The notes under the pieces are model-generated. The model had not been told where the DNA came from. It made no database searches and worked only from the letters and a program-made list of their open reading frames with translations. Of a stretch of DNA of 64,000 bases, positions 42,101-51,625 are shown piece by piece. Within the stretch, counting starts at the first letter, position 1. Every line of letters starts with the position of its first letter. The DNA comes from MFD04580-c1 sp963702995 (GTDB taxonomy: Bacteria; Planctomycetota; Phycisphaerae; Tepidisphaerales; Tepidisphaeraceae). The translations under genes and the position numbers were made by a program. The DNA lies in the NCBI GenBank assembly GCA_963702995.1, contig OY969783.1, positions 620,001-684,000 on the forward strand, written 5' to 3'.

Positions 42101-42999
42101 CCTTCGGCGATGCTGTAGTGATCGCCCGGCAGCGTCCCCAGGTCGATCAGCGCGCCGTGGTTCACGGACTCAAACGCATGATCGAGCCCCACGGAGGTGG
42201 CGGCCACGCCGACGATCGTCCCGGCGTCGTTGATCGCTCGGGCGGAGCTGAAGTTGCCGCCGGGGAACTCGCCCAGATCGACCATCGTGCCCGCGTTCCC
42301 GGAACGGGCGTCGTAGAAGGCGTGCGTCTGGCCGTTGGCGGCGGTCGAGTCGCCGACGACGACGCTGCTGTTGTTGATCGCGTACGCCCGGCTTGAATCG
42401 GAGATGTTGCCGCTGAGGGTTCCCAGGTCCACGAGCGACGGGTTGCCGGCCGCAACCAGCGCGTCGTCAATGAACGCGTGCTCCGGGCCCGCCGTCAGTG
42501 TCGTCTGGCTGTAGCCGACGATCTCTCCGGCGTTGTTGATGCCCGTCGCCGCGCTGTAGGCGCCGCCGGTCAGCGTGCCCAGATCGGTCGCCGCGCCGTT
42601 GGCAAAGACGGCCGCGTGGGCGCCGGTGGCGGCCGGAAGCCCCGCGCCGTTGCCGGAGTAGCCGGCGGCCTGACCGCTGTCATTCAGGGCGAGCGCGGCG
42701 CTGTCGGTGAAGGCGCCGGCGGTCTGGAGGTCGGTCAGGCTTGACGTGCCGAAGAGTGTTGCGTGGGTGTCAGACGTTCCGCCGGTGAGGGCCGCCGTCG
42801 ATGACGCGCCGGCGACCACGCCGGATTGATTGATGGCGCCGCCCGTGCTGGCCCCACCGCTCAGGCTCCCCAGATCGACGATGCTATACCCGGCGAACAG
42901 GAGGCGCGTTTCAAGGGAACTAACGGCGGCGCGAGCCGCCCGATCCGTTCTCAGCAGGCGACTGGACCGACGGCGCAACGAATGGGGGAACGACAACAT
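39179..42999 (-). CDS. Giant surface protein with HAF, Ig-like and delta-60 repeats, frameshifted
   Basis: Start at 42999 after GGAGGG. The N-terminus has a basic stretch and an LEPR-XLL-like motif (SSLETRLLFAGYS). Then come about seven HAF repeats (VDLGTLSG, DLGTLTGG, GINNAGEIVGYS), a frame change near 42040, a last HAF unit, and two Ig-like domains of about 110 residues. A series of delta-60 repeats follows (FNADGSVDTTFGSGGEIV), and finally a beta-rich C-terminal domain. Restored length is about 1270 residues. It probably forms part of the cell surface or matrix. Confidence 0.75.
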
Positions 43000-43438
43000 G
43001 GGAGGCCCTCCGGAAGCAAAATGAAGCGTGGAAGATCGATCGTGGGTGCGGGAGAGTGGCGCGACCACGCGGGGTCGCCCGCAGACAATCCGCCCATTTC
43101 GTTGGTTCGAAAGCAGAGGTCATGCACAGCACCGATACGTCACGACACCCAAACGTCAGGGTCGGGATCGGGCCAGGGAGGGCGTCCGCCCCGCCGCGGG
43201 CGTCGGCCCGTCTCATCCGCCACGAAGCTGGCCCACGTTATCGGCCGGGGGAGTATACACTCATATGGACGACGCCATGCCGGCGGCCGTTTCGAAATAC
43301 GCCGTGTCTGTGGTAATTGATTGATCGTTAGTGGGTTACGATGACCCCGCGGCCCTGACCGCCCCGCGCCCGGCCGACGTCTTTTGCATCCGATCTGCCC
43401 TCGCCGCCGAGCGTTGACCTGTCGGGTTCGCTGGTACA
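43000..43438. other. Divergent promoter region, no gene seen
   Basis: It separates the minus-strand surface-protein gene from the plus-strand cysteine desulfurase. Frames present are short and without recognisable features. Confidence 0.4.
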
Positions 43439-44590
43439 GTGCTGACGATGGCTATGGTTTACCTAGATTGTGCCGCCAGCGCCCCGATCGACCCGCGCGT
43501 CACCGATCTGGTCTTGCGCCTGATGGGGTCGGACTATGGCAACGCTGGCAGCCGATCACACCCGTTCGGCCAGCGTGCCCGCAAAGCCGTCGAACAGGCG
43601 CGAGGGCAAATTGCCGACGCCGTCGCGGCCGGTCGAGGCGAAGTCGTGTTCACCAGCGGCGCGACCGAATCGAATAACCTGGCCATCCTTGGCTTAGAGG
43701 CGTTCGGCCGCAAGACGGGGCGAATGCACATCGTCAGTTCGCGGATCGAGCACAATGCGGTGCTGGAACCGCTCGCCCTGCTTCGCCGCCGAGGCTTTGA
43801 CGTCAGTCTCCTCCCGCCAACGACCGGCGGCTGGGTCGATCCTGACGTGGTTCGCCGCGCCCTGCGGCCGGAGACGCTCCTCGTTTCCGTCATGCACGTC
43901 AACAACGAGACCGGCGTCATTCAACCGATCCCCGAAATCGCCCGCGCGTTGGACGGCCACGACTGCTATTTCCACGTCGATGCCGCACAAGGGTTTGGGA
44001 AGCTGATCGAGCCGCTGCGCAACCCCCGCATCGATCTGCTCAGCATCAGCGGGCACAAGGTGAACGCGCCGCAAGGGGTCGGAGCCCTCATCGGTCGGCG
44101 CCGCGGTACCGACCGCCCCCCGTTGTCGCCGCTCATCGTCGGCGGAGGCCAGGAGTGGGGTTTGCGGCCGGGGACGCTACCGGTCCCGCTCATCGCCGCC
44201 CTCGGTCTGGCGGCCGATCTAGCCGTCGCCGAGAATCAGGCCCGAACAGACCACGCTGTCGCCTTTAGAAAACGACTTCTGTCGGCCCTGGCGCCACTCA
44301 ACCCTCGCATCGCGGGCGATCCTGAACGATCGGTGCCGCATATCCTTAATCTCAGCCTTCCCGGAATTGATTCGGAAACGGCGGCCGAGACGCTCGATGG
44401 CTTTGCAGCGGTCTCAAACGGGTCGGCCTGCACGTCCCATTCCCTCACGTGCAGCCATGTCTTGTCCGCGATGGGCTTTTCGGATGAGGAGTCGGCCGCC
44501 GCGATCCGGTGGTCGTGGAGTCATTTGACCCCCGAGCCCGATTGGGCCGGTATCGTCGCCGCGTTGAAGCGAGCCCGAGAGCCAAGCTAA
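43439..44590 (+). CDS. Cysteine desulfurase, DndA-like
   Basis: 383 residues from 43439, or 380 from the ATG at 43448. A class V aminotransferase fold: the PLP lysine is in SISGHKVNAPQG and the catalytic Cys in SNGSACTSHSLTCSHVL. The phrases VSVMHVNNETGVIQPI and HVDAAQGFGKLIEPLR, and the SHSLTCSH end of the active-site loop, are closer to DndA (DNA phosphorothioation) than to IscS or SufS as I recall them. No dndB-E or iscU gene is near. It could instead be a general sulfur donor. Confidence 0.85.
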   Translation: MLTMAMVYLDCAASAPIDPRVTDLVLRLMGSDYGNAGSRSHPFGQRARKAVEQARGQIADAVAAGRGEVVFTSGATESNNLAILGLEAFGRKTGRMHIVSSRIEHNAVLEPLALLRRRGFDVSLLPPTTGGWVDPDVVRRALRPETLLVSVMHVNNETGVIQPIPEIARALDGHDCYFHVDAAQGFGKLIEPLRNPRIDLLSISGHKVNAPQGVGALIGRRRGTDRPPLSPLIVGGGQEWGLRPGTLPVPLIAALGLAADLAVAENQARTDHAVAFRKRLLSALAPLNPRIAGDPERSVPHILNLSLPGIDSETAAETLDGFAAVSNGSACTSHSLTCSHVLSAMGFSDEESAAAIRWSWSHLTPEPDWAGIVAALKRAREPS

Positions 44591-44624
44591 CGGCTCGTTC
44601 CCATACGGAACGTGGAACGTGGAA

Positions 44625-44698
44625 AGTGCGGCCGGTGCCCTCACCGGCGGTCTCGTTGCCGGCACAAAAAGCCCGCCGGTGGGGGCACCGGCGGCACT
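44625..44698. repeat. 26-bp inverted repeat, GTGCCGCCGGTGCCCCCACC type
   Basis: The arm 44625-44650 (AGTGCGGCCGGTGCCCTCAC) pairs with 44673-44698 with two mismatches. It lies 35 bases after the cysteine desulfurase stop codon and has no T-run. Confidence 0.8.
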
Positions 44699-44757
44699 GT
44701 GGATCAGCTTGGCCGCACACACACGATCGGGCCCGACTCGGTCCATGAGGCTCCGCT

Positions 44758-45552
44758 TCATGAGCGGCCGGAAGACTGGCCCTCAATGGTGGGGATCTCG
44801 CCGGTCTCCATGAAGCGCTTGAAGTTGCGAAGGTCTTCGTGAACCTGCGTCTTGGGGTCCTCGCCGAAAAGCTTCGCGGCCCATTTTCCGACCGTGCCGC
44901 CAGGCGGGATGTAGTCGAGAACGACCCTCACGTCAGTCCCGCGACCGTCGGTTCCATCGCGGAACCGGACGCTCCCCGCGTTGTCAACGGACGCTCCGCC
45001 CAGCGAGCGCCACGCGATGACGGAGCCCACCTCGTCTCGGATGATCTCGGCGTCCCAAGACACCGAGCCGCCAGCCGGGGCCTTGGCCACCCAGTGGGAT
45101 CTCTTATCGTCGATCACCTTCACCGAAGTAAGATGCCGCATGAAGGAGGGGAGGTTCTCGAAGTTCCGCCAGAAGCGGTAGAGATCGGCCGTCGGCTTGT
45201 TGATCGTGACTGAGTCTTCAACGTGGATGCCCCGCTCAAAATACTCGTATGGCTCGGCTGGCTTCTCGACCACGGTGCTGACGCCGACGGCCTGGTACGC
45301 CGGGCAATGGCCCGTCACCGCCCGGCGAATCAGGCCGCCGCCGATCATCGCGTAGAGGATGCCGCCCAGCCCTCCGCGACTGAGCCCGTAGACGGCAAGC
45401 GCGCCGCCTCCAAGCGCTGTCAACCATCGCTCGTGAGCCCCTATATTCACCGCAGTTCCGCCTTCCCCCGGGTCGCCGGGGGGAGTGAGTGGGTCGCGGA
45501 CCGAGCTGAAGACCGGAGGGCGCGAAACCGGAGCGCCAGGAGTTGTAATCAT
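44758..45552 (-). CDS. DUF2892-like membrane segment fused to an SRPBCC domain
   Basis: 264 residues from the ATG at 45552, with GGAG eight bases upstream; the longer frame is rejected. Residues about 45-80 hold the Gly-rich membrane pair (LGGGALAVYGLSRGG, AMIGGGLIRRAVTG). From about residue 105 comes a coenzyme Q-binding/START-like SRPBCC domain (VEDSVTINKPTADLYRFWRN, VAKAPAGGSVSWDAEIIRDE). The pairing is known in stress-related membrane proteins of unclear role. It shares the membrane segment with the gene at 36710. Confidence 0.82.
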   Translation of the reverse strand: MITTPGAPVSRPPVFSSVRDPLTPPGDPGEGGTAVNIGAHERWLTALGGGALAVYGLSRGGLGGILYAMIGGGLIRRAVTGHCPAYQAVGVSTVVEKPAEPYEYFERGIHVEDSVTINKPTADLYRFWRNFENLPSFMRHLTSVKVIDDKRSHWVAKAPAGGSVSWDAEIIRDEVGSVIAWRSLGGASVDNAGSVRFRDGTDGRGTDVRVVLDYIPPGGTVGKWAAKLFGEDPKTQVHEDLRNFKRFMETGEIPTIEGQSSGRS

Positions 45553-45831
45553 GGGAGTCTCTCCAATGAGCGGCCGCTGAAGGGCGAGCATGCGTCGTTC
45601 CGCCCAAATCAGGCCGGACGTGCTCCGCCCGCGTACCCAACGGTACTCGGCAAAACCGATGCCAACAGTGCGCGCTAACCCAACGTCGCAGTTGGTTTTA
45701 ACAGTCAATAGGAGAATCGATCGCCGCGCCGCGGCCGTCTCAGTTGAAGCCGGTGCCAATCAAATTTCGACAATGTGGCGCCCCCGCACCCTTGGCCATT
45801 CCGTCGGCAAGTCCTGAATGCAGAGCGCAAA

Positions 45832-46350
45832 ATGACCGCCGCTCAAACGGCAAAGGGGCACGGAACGGGTTCTTCTGAAGCTAGCATGAAATTTGCTGCG
45901 TCGGCGAGAGACATGGGCGATGGTTCCGGGGGAAGGGGGACCGCTGATCTTTCCGAGTCCTCCGCTCGCAGGTCGCTGCGCGAGAATCGTATGACGTCTG
46001 AAACAGTTGCTGCTTGTCAGGACGGAGCTTATGCCGTCGAGCCGATGCCAGGACTCGCCGCGTTGCGAACGGCAGCCGGAGGAGCCGCTATGGATGTAGT
46101 ACGCCCGGTCAATCGACTGGACGCGCCGAACGCCACCGATTCTCCCGAGATGGGCTTATTCGGCGCGGAGCTTCGAGATCTTCGCCTTGAGGTGGATCGG
46201 CTGCGCATCGAGCGCGACCGGCTCGCCGACACCCAGCATCGCGTCATGGAATTGCTGGAAAGCCGCTCGCCGGATCGCTTGCTTCACGACCTGCGTAACC
46301 TGCTCAATGAACGGAACCTGCTCCGGGCCATCACCAACTCTATCCCATGA
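45832..46350 (+). CDS. Hypothetical protein with a C-terminal coiled coil
   Basis: 172 residues from the ATG at 45832; the start is uncertain and 45991 is an alternative. The first 100 residues are low complexity. The last 65 form a heptad-like coiled coil (LFGAELRDLRLEVDRLRIER, LLHDLRNLLNERNLLRAI). No family is recognised. Codon use agrees with the genome in the second half, so at least that part is probably coding. Confidence 0.45.
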   Translation: MTAAQTAKGHGTGSSEASMKFAASARDMGDGSGGRGTADLSESSARRSLRENRMTSETVAACQDGAYAVEPMPGLAALRTAAGGAAMDVVRPVNRLDAPNATDSPEMGLFGAELRDLRLEVDRLRIERDRLADTQHRVMELLESRSPDRLLHDLRNLLNERNLLRAITNSIP

Positions 46351-46682
46351 CCGAGCGGCGCTTCGGCGCTGGCCCCTCTCCTGCGACCCCGCAGCCCGTC
46401 GCGAGTTCTCTGCGCTTGGCCCGCCCCTTCTTAGATGCCTCAGGCGTTTCGGCATTCCCCATTCCACCGTCGGTTGGCGCAAGCAAGAAGTGACTCCTCG
46501 CAAGGCGCGTGCGCAAGGAGGAGCGCGGATCGCTTGTCCGGCGCAGTTGAGCGGACTAAGCTTTGCCCCTTCAGCCCCGGTGGGCGTCATCTTGAGTGGG
46601 TGACACGCCGCGTCACCGGGCGCAACACGCCGCCCGGAAGCGAAGGACGCTGCTCGGGGCGCACTTTCTCCAGGGAGTTGAA
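46351..46682. other. Spacer upstream of fabI, no gene seen
   Basis: No supported frame. It probably contains the fabI promoter. Confidence 0.4.
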
Positions 46683-47477
46683 ATGGGCTTGCTCGACGGC
46701 AAAAAGGGCCTCGTGCTGAACGTCGCGAACGATCGAAGCATCGCCTGGCACATCGCCAACAACGCCATCAAGCAAGGGGCCCGCTGCGGGTTCGGCTTCC
46801 TCCCGATGGACAACATCGAGAAGTCGCATCGGCGTGTTCGCAAAGCCATGGAAGAGGGCGGGTTCCCCAATGAGTGGCTGCACCCCTGCGACGTGGGGAG
46901 CGACGCTTCAATCGCCGCGTTCTTCGCCGGGGCGAAGGAGCAGTTCGGCACGATCGACTTCCTGGTCCATTCCCTCGCGTTCGCCAACCGGGACTTTCTG
47001 AAAAAGGAGCAGGGGAACTTCACCAGCACGCCGCGCGAGGTCTTCGCCCAGGCGTTGGATATCAGCGCCTACTCGCTGATCGCGCTCGCCCGGGCGGCCG
47101 TGCCGATGATGAGCGAAGGGGGCTCGATCGTCTCCATGACCTATCTCGGCGGCGACAAGGTGATCCCCGGCTACAACATCATGGGCGTCGCCAAGGCCGC
47201 ACTGGAATCGACGACCCGCTACCTCGCCTTCGACCTCGGGCCGAAGAAGATCCGCGTCAACGCGATCTCGGCCGGTGCACTGGCCACGCTCGCCTCGAAG
47301 GCGGTCGGCGGCATCGACGAGATGTTTACCCACACCGAAATGAAGGCTCCTCTGAAACGGAACATCGAAGGCGATGAGGTCGGCAAGACCGCCGTCTACC
47401 TCCTGAGCGACCTCTCCAGCGGCGTGACAGGCGAAACGCTGTACGTTGACTCAGGCTTCAATATCGTCGGTCTCTGA
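46683..47477 (+). CDS. fabI: Enoyl-[acyl-carrier-protein] reductase (NADH)
   Basis: 264 residues from the ATG at 46683, preceded by GGGAG at six bases; the frame extends upstream without similarity. A short-chain dehydrogenase fold. The N-terminal cofactor site is GLVLNVANDRSIAWHIA, and the catalytic Tyr-X6-Lys is in PGYNIMGVAKA. The C-terminal GETLYVDSGFNIVGL is typical of FabI. It reduces enoyl-ACP in fatty acid elongation and is the target of triclosan. Confidence 0.95.
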   Translation: MGLLDGKKGLVLNVANDRSIAWHIANNAIKQGARCGFGFLPMDNIEKSHRRVRKAMEEGGFPNEWLHPCDVGSDASIAAFFAGAKEQFGTIDFLVHSLAFANRDFLKKEQGNFTSTPREVFAQALDISAYSLIALARAAVPMMSEGGSIVSMTYLGGDKVIPGYNIMGVAKAALESTTRYLAFDLGPKKIRVNAISAGALATLASKAVGGIDEMFTHTEMKAPLKRNIEGDEVGKTAVYLLSDLSSGVTGETLYVDSGFNIVGL

Positions 47478-48358
47478 TCGTAGGCCATCCCCGTGGACAG
47501 CAAGGGGTTCCACGCGCACCACGCCTCGCCTTGGGCTCTGCAGCCGCGGCGCCGGAGCATTGGCCGTTCCTGCGCTCCCAGGCAGCGAGGCCAGCGCAAA
47601 AAAAAGCCGCACACCCGAGTTCAGTGGTGTGCGGCTTGGCGGAGGAGGAAACGAGGTTCGGAGGTTGCCGGACGTTTATGCAATGATTGTTGAATCCTTC
47701 GACACGAGCGGTGAATCATAGTCTGGATCAGTGTCGAGCATCAGACGGACGACACTCCCTCTAGGGATTGCCCGGGACAGGAACCGCCCCGCAGACCGCC
47801 TGCGGGCGGTCCCGCCCGTGGGAACCAACCGCGCTCGATCTTGATCCGGATGGGTCACATCCGAAGGTTGCCGTCGTCGCAACTTCAGCGAGCCTCATTG
47901 CAAAACCGGCGCCAACACCACTTTTATCAAGCCATGCACGCAAATACGTATTGCAAATACACTTGCCAACCGATCTGAACAACGGTTGTTTCGGTGCCGA
48001 TCGCAAGTTTATCAGGCGGGATGAAGAAAGATCGCCGCGAAACTGCGCAGTGACGCAGGCCCTGATCGGATACCCGCTGCGTGAAGCAACGCCGATTCAG
48101 CACGTTCTTAGGCATGGGCACTATGAACAATCCTAACGATGCTAAATTGATCGGCCGCAATCGGCTCTAAGTTGTTATGCGACGCGGCACCCGGCACATC
48201 GTTGGGACATTATTAGAAGTGAGCTTGAGCCGGAGCGGCATCCAATTCCTATAGAGATAGAGAGAGGGGTCGCCAGGCAAAGTCACAGACTTCGGGATTG
48301 GACGAGGCACCGCCTTTGCACTACGGTTTTCAACCAGCCGTTCAGCCGAGGCAGTCTT
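47478..48358. other. 880-bp region without a recognised gene, partly lower GC
   Basis: From about 47650 to 48300 the DNA is richer in A and T than its surroundings, including TATAGAGATAGAGAGAGG near 48250. Short frames on both strands match nothing I know. A minus-strand terminator closes the left side at 47598-47637, so a minus-strand transcript (small RNA or small gene) may arise here. Confidence 0.45.
47598..47637 (-). terminator. Rho-independent terminator in minus orientation
   Basis: The stem GCCGCACACC (47606-47615) pairs with GGTGTGCGGC (47626-47635). On the minus strand it is followed by eight T (47605-47598). The plus strand has only two T, so it faces away from fabI. No known minus-strand gene lies upstream of it. 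Confidence 0.8.
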
Positions 48359-49228
48359 ATGAGCCTGGGTGTCTTCGTTCCAAAGTCGCGGCCTCTTCTG
48401 TTCGTCGCCGCGTTGCCCGCCTTATTCTTCTCGACCCTTATCGCCCGCGCTGCGGACGACCCGCAGTGCCCCTTCAACCTCCAGATGACGGAGGGGCGCC
48501 TCGTCCTCTCCTCCTCCCCCGACGCCTGCGGCCAGAAAGGCCCCAAATGCTGGCGGACGAGCGCCGTCGGCCTCGAGTACGACGACTACAACCCCGGCGG
48601 CTATTTCGACGGCCGCGTGTCCCTTCGCTCCACGACCGAGTCGATGGAAATGGGAGGCTGGCGCCGCAACTTCCGCGACTGGGAGATCACGGAGTTCATT
48701 GTCACCCAGGGGAGCGGCCACACCTCGGCGCAGTTGACGATTCGGACGCCCGTCGGCCAGCCGGACATCACGCTCTGCTTCGACGAGCCCGACCCCACGC
48801 TCATGATGATCCGCCACCCCGAGCTCACCCCGCTCATGGGCGAATTGCTAGCCGCGATGGGCCCGTCTGATTCGGTGGACCTCGATTCGTCTGTCGTGGC
48901 CCAGGTAAACCCCGACGAATGGGAAACGCCGGCCGAGATGGCCGAGTCGGTCGCGGCCGCCCTCCCGCGGCTCAACTCCCCAAAGTGGCAGGAACGTTCC
49001 AAGGCCGAAGACGAGCTTGCCGACCTCGGCCGCGACGGCGCGCTCTACCTGCTGCTGCGCGTGGACCGTCGAAAACTGTCGGCCGAGCAAAACCTGGCGA
49101 TCGATCGCCTCGTCCGCCGCTTCCCGCTCCTGAGCGACAGCGACCGCGAGCTCTGCCGGCAAGACCCAACGCGCCTCCACCCCTCCCGCACCCGCGTCGC
49201 GTTGGTCAATGGCGACCCGACCGACTAA
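48359..49228 (+). CDS. Secreted hypothetical protein
   Basis: 289 residues. A signal peptide (PLLFVAALPALFFSTLIARA) is followed by a beta-rich domain with two Cys in the N-terminal part (CPFNLQ, CGQKGPKC). The C-terminal helical region (LPRLNSPKWQERSKAEDELA DLG) resembles the HEAT-like repeat unit common in planctomycete secreted proteins. The function is unknown. Its last four bases overlap the end of the convergent DUF433 gene. Confidence 0.7.
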   Translation: MSLGVFVPKSRPLLFVAALPALFFSTLIARAADDPQCPFNLQMTEGRLVLSSSPDACGQKGPKCWRTSAVGLEYDDYNPGGYFDGRVSLRSTTESMEMGGWRRNFRDWEITEFIVTQGSGHTSAQLTIRTPVGQPDITLCFDEPDPTLMMIRHPELTPLMGELLAAMGPSDSVDLDSSVVAQVNPDEWETPAEMAESVAAALPRLNSPKWQERSKAEDELADLGRDGALYLLLRVDRRKLSAEQNLAIDRLVRRFPLLSDSDRELCRQDPTRLHPSRTRVALVNGDPTD

Positions 49229-49548
49229 GCGCTGGACGCGAAGCTTTTCTTCCAACGGCTGAGGCCCTTCGCGCGAAAACGCCTCCCGAGACGCGCATCC
49301 TCAACCGCTTGCTCGTCGATTGCCTCCCGGTCGTCGAATCAGTACGCCAGAGCAGCGTAAACTTTGGCGAGCGGTAGATATGGGTAACGGGCCAGTTTCG
49401 TCGGGCTTTCGCCCGCCTGGGCGCTAACAGCAATGTCACAACCCCGTACCCTCGTGCCGGCAACACACGGTTTTTCGCCGCATACGCCGGGTGTGCTGGT
49501 GACGTGCCGCCGAGGTCGGGCGATCGGTGCGCTGCTCGTAGCTTGCAT
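49225..49548 (-). pseudogene. DUF433 (VapB-type antitoxin-like) gene with an internal TGA
   Basis: From the ATG at 49548 the frame reads 69 codons with the DUF433 core TSTPGVCGEKPCVAGTRVRG and LARYPYLPLAKVYAALAY. It then meets TGA at 49341-49339 and continues in the same frame with FDDREAIDEQAVEDARLGRR for 37 codons to TAG at 49225. The family normally has an aromatic residue at the stop position, so TGG to TGA is the simplest change. DUF433 proteins often pair with a PIN-like toxin (DUF5615); none is adjacent. Confidence 0.75.
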
Positions 49549-49659
49549 TATCGACTTTTGGACCTGAGTGCGCGGCGGGGGACGCAGTGACCGCCGCGAA
49601 AGTCTGGCGTTCCTGGCGCGCTCGGCGCACAATCCATCCGGGGAACCGGAAGGACTTGC

Positions 49660-51625
49660 ATGGCGCCGAGAATCATCGGTGAGGACCTCCTTGCCAGGGA
49701 CGACGCCGGACGCCTCCGCACGCGGATCGCGACGGCGTTCCCGCGGTCCCGCACGCTTGTCACGATCCCCGGGATCCACGCGACCCAGCGCATGGCGTTT
49801 ATCGAAGAGGTCAACGCCGAGCGGCTCGCCACCGGTCTCGACCCGCTGGCCGAGGATCAGGAAGACCAGGTGCTGATGGAGGCGGTCGATCTGATCGTGG
49901 AAGAGGATGTCGTCCTCATCCGGCCCGACCCGTCCGACATGGAGCTCGCCTTCGAGGCCGACGAACTCCTTCAGGAGCTGATCTCCAAGAAGCGGGTCAA
50001 GTTCCTTCACGTCCTGGACGCCCACGTCCGCGAGGCGATCCGCCGGCGGGGCGAGCGGTGGCGTATCAGCCCGCTCCCCCGTTCCCCGCAAGAGATGAAG
50101 AAGATGATCCTTTCCTCCCGCATCGGGATCACGGGGAAAGAGATCTACTACTACAACAAGAGCACCGGCGCCCGCATCCTCACCTACCAGGAGTTTTCCG
50201 GCCTCGCCCACCTCCCTGACGCCGAGCTGCGCCAGCATCTGGCGGAAGTCGGCCAGAACTGCAGCCAATGCAACCGACTGGGGACGCTGGAGGTGGACTT
50301 CTTCGTCTCGGACGACCCGACGCTCGCCGCCGCCGCGGCACAGGAGGGGTGCTGGTCCACCGACGCCCAGTGCCTTCACGCGGCCTACGAATCGCTCCGG
50401 GTGCGCTTCCGCGAATCGGTGCGGCCGGAATTCCACCACGACGACCCGGACAACCCCGAGTGGCGCAGCCGCATGTACGCGGCGCTGATCGGCCATACCG
50501 ACAAAGAAGTTTCCGAAGAAGCCCTGCTCGGCCTGAGTGCCGAGTTCTTCATGCAGATCGAGTGGCTACCCGGCGGCCGCGTCGATGAGGGGGAACTGAT
50601 CCTCGACCCCGTCTTCGAAGAGGAGGGGACGCAGGGGGAGTCGTCGGCGACGACGCAGCGGATCTGCGACGAGCGGGCGCGCGGGTTCATCTTCAACTTC
50701 ATCCGGGACTACGGCGACCTGGAGTACATCAACATCGGCCGCGTCAATGGCGGGCTGTCGAGCGGGAAGCCCGCTCAGCGCCCGCGGACGGTCTATCTCG
50801 CCGAAATCAAGCAGCGCGGCAACGAGAAGCCGATCCTGCGGATCATCCGGATGCAGAAGTGGGGCGTTCGCGAGCATCTGGACGAAGGGAAGGACCTTCT
50901 TTCGGCGATCCTGAATTCGGACGAATACACCGAGTACATCCTCGACCGCCGTCTCGGCTGCCGGCAGCTCGGGATGAACCTCACGCCGCGCGTCACCTCG
51001 CGCAAGGTGGGGGAGCGCTACACCGGGCGGAACCACCGGTATCAGGGGCGCCAGATCTGGTCCACCTATTTCGAGCGCGACTACGTGCCGGGCCTGGCGA
51101 CCGACAAAATCGCGTCGGGGCGTTTCGAGGAGGACAGCTACGCGCAGCGGTTCGCCCGATCGCTCGGCCGGGCGGCCGCCCCGAACCTTATCGTGGGCCG
51201 TTGCGATTCGCAGGGCAACCCGCTCTTCGACCGGGGCGACGAGCTGGTCGTGGAGGACCTGGCCGGGCACCCGATCGACATTGTGATCGCCGACCACACC
51301 GGGACCTTCGGCAATTATCGCCGGGAGCTGCGGGAGCAGCTTCAGCGCGTACTCGGCCGCCGTGAACCGCCGATCCACCTGGGTGCGCAACCCCAAAGCG
51401 TTCGCCGACGCCTATCTCGACGCCTTCGCCCAGCGGTTCACCCAGATCCAGCAGGAATACCGGAAGCGGCGGCGAGCGTTCGACACGCTCTTCAAGCACC
51501 TGCAACGCGACGAAGGGGGGAGCTTCCGGTATCGATGGGAATGCGTGCTAAGTCGGCTGGACAACGGAAATGCGGCGAAGCTGGCCGACGAGATCCGCGG
51601 CGCCTTCACGCTGGGGCAGGGGTGA
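49660..51625 (+). CDS. Large unrecognised protein, frameshifted near the C-terminus
   Basis: The frame runs from the ATG at 49660 to about 51370, then continues in another frame (NRRSTWVRNPKAFADAYLDA) to 51625; about 655 residues. No domain is recognised. Visible features are an N-terminal IPGIHATQRMAFIEEVN, a CSQC pair near residue 206, a charged acidic middle, a conserved-looking YLAEIKQRGNEKPILRIIRM and QKWGVREHLDEGKDLLSAI, and DIVIADHTGTFGNY near the end. It has no signal peptide or membrane helix. A GGAAGGA stretch lies before the ATG. Confidence 0.65.

Noticed and set aside
47768..48136. A 122-codon plus-strand frame in the fabI downstream region
   Set aside because: No domain, no ribosome site, and a change of base composition in the middle of the frame.
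49555..50496. Minus-strand frame running upstream of the DUF433 gene
   Set aside because: Only the part after the ATG at 49548 matches DUF433. The remainder is antisense to the large unrecognised gene.
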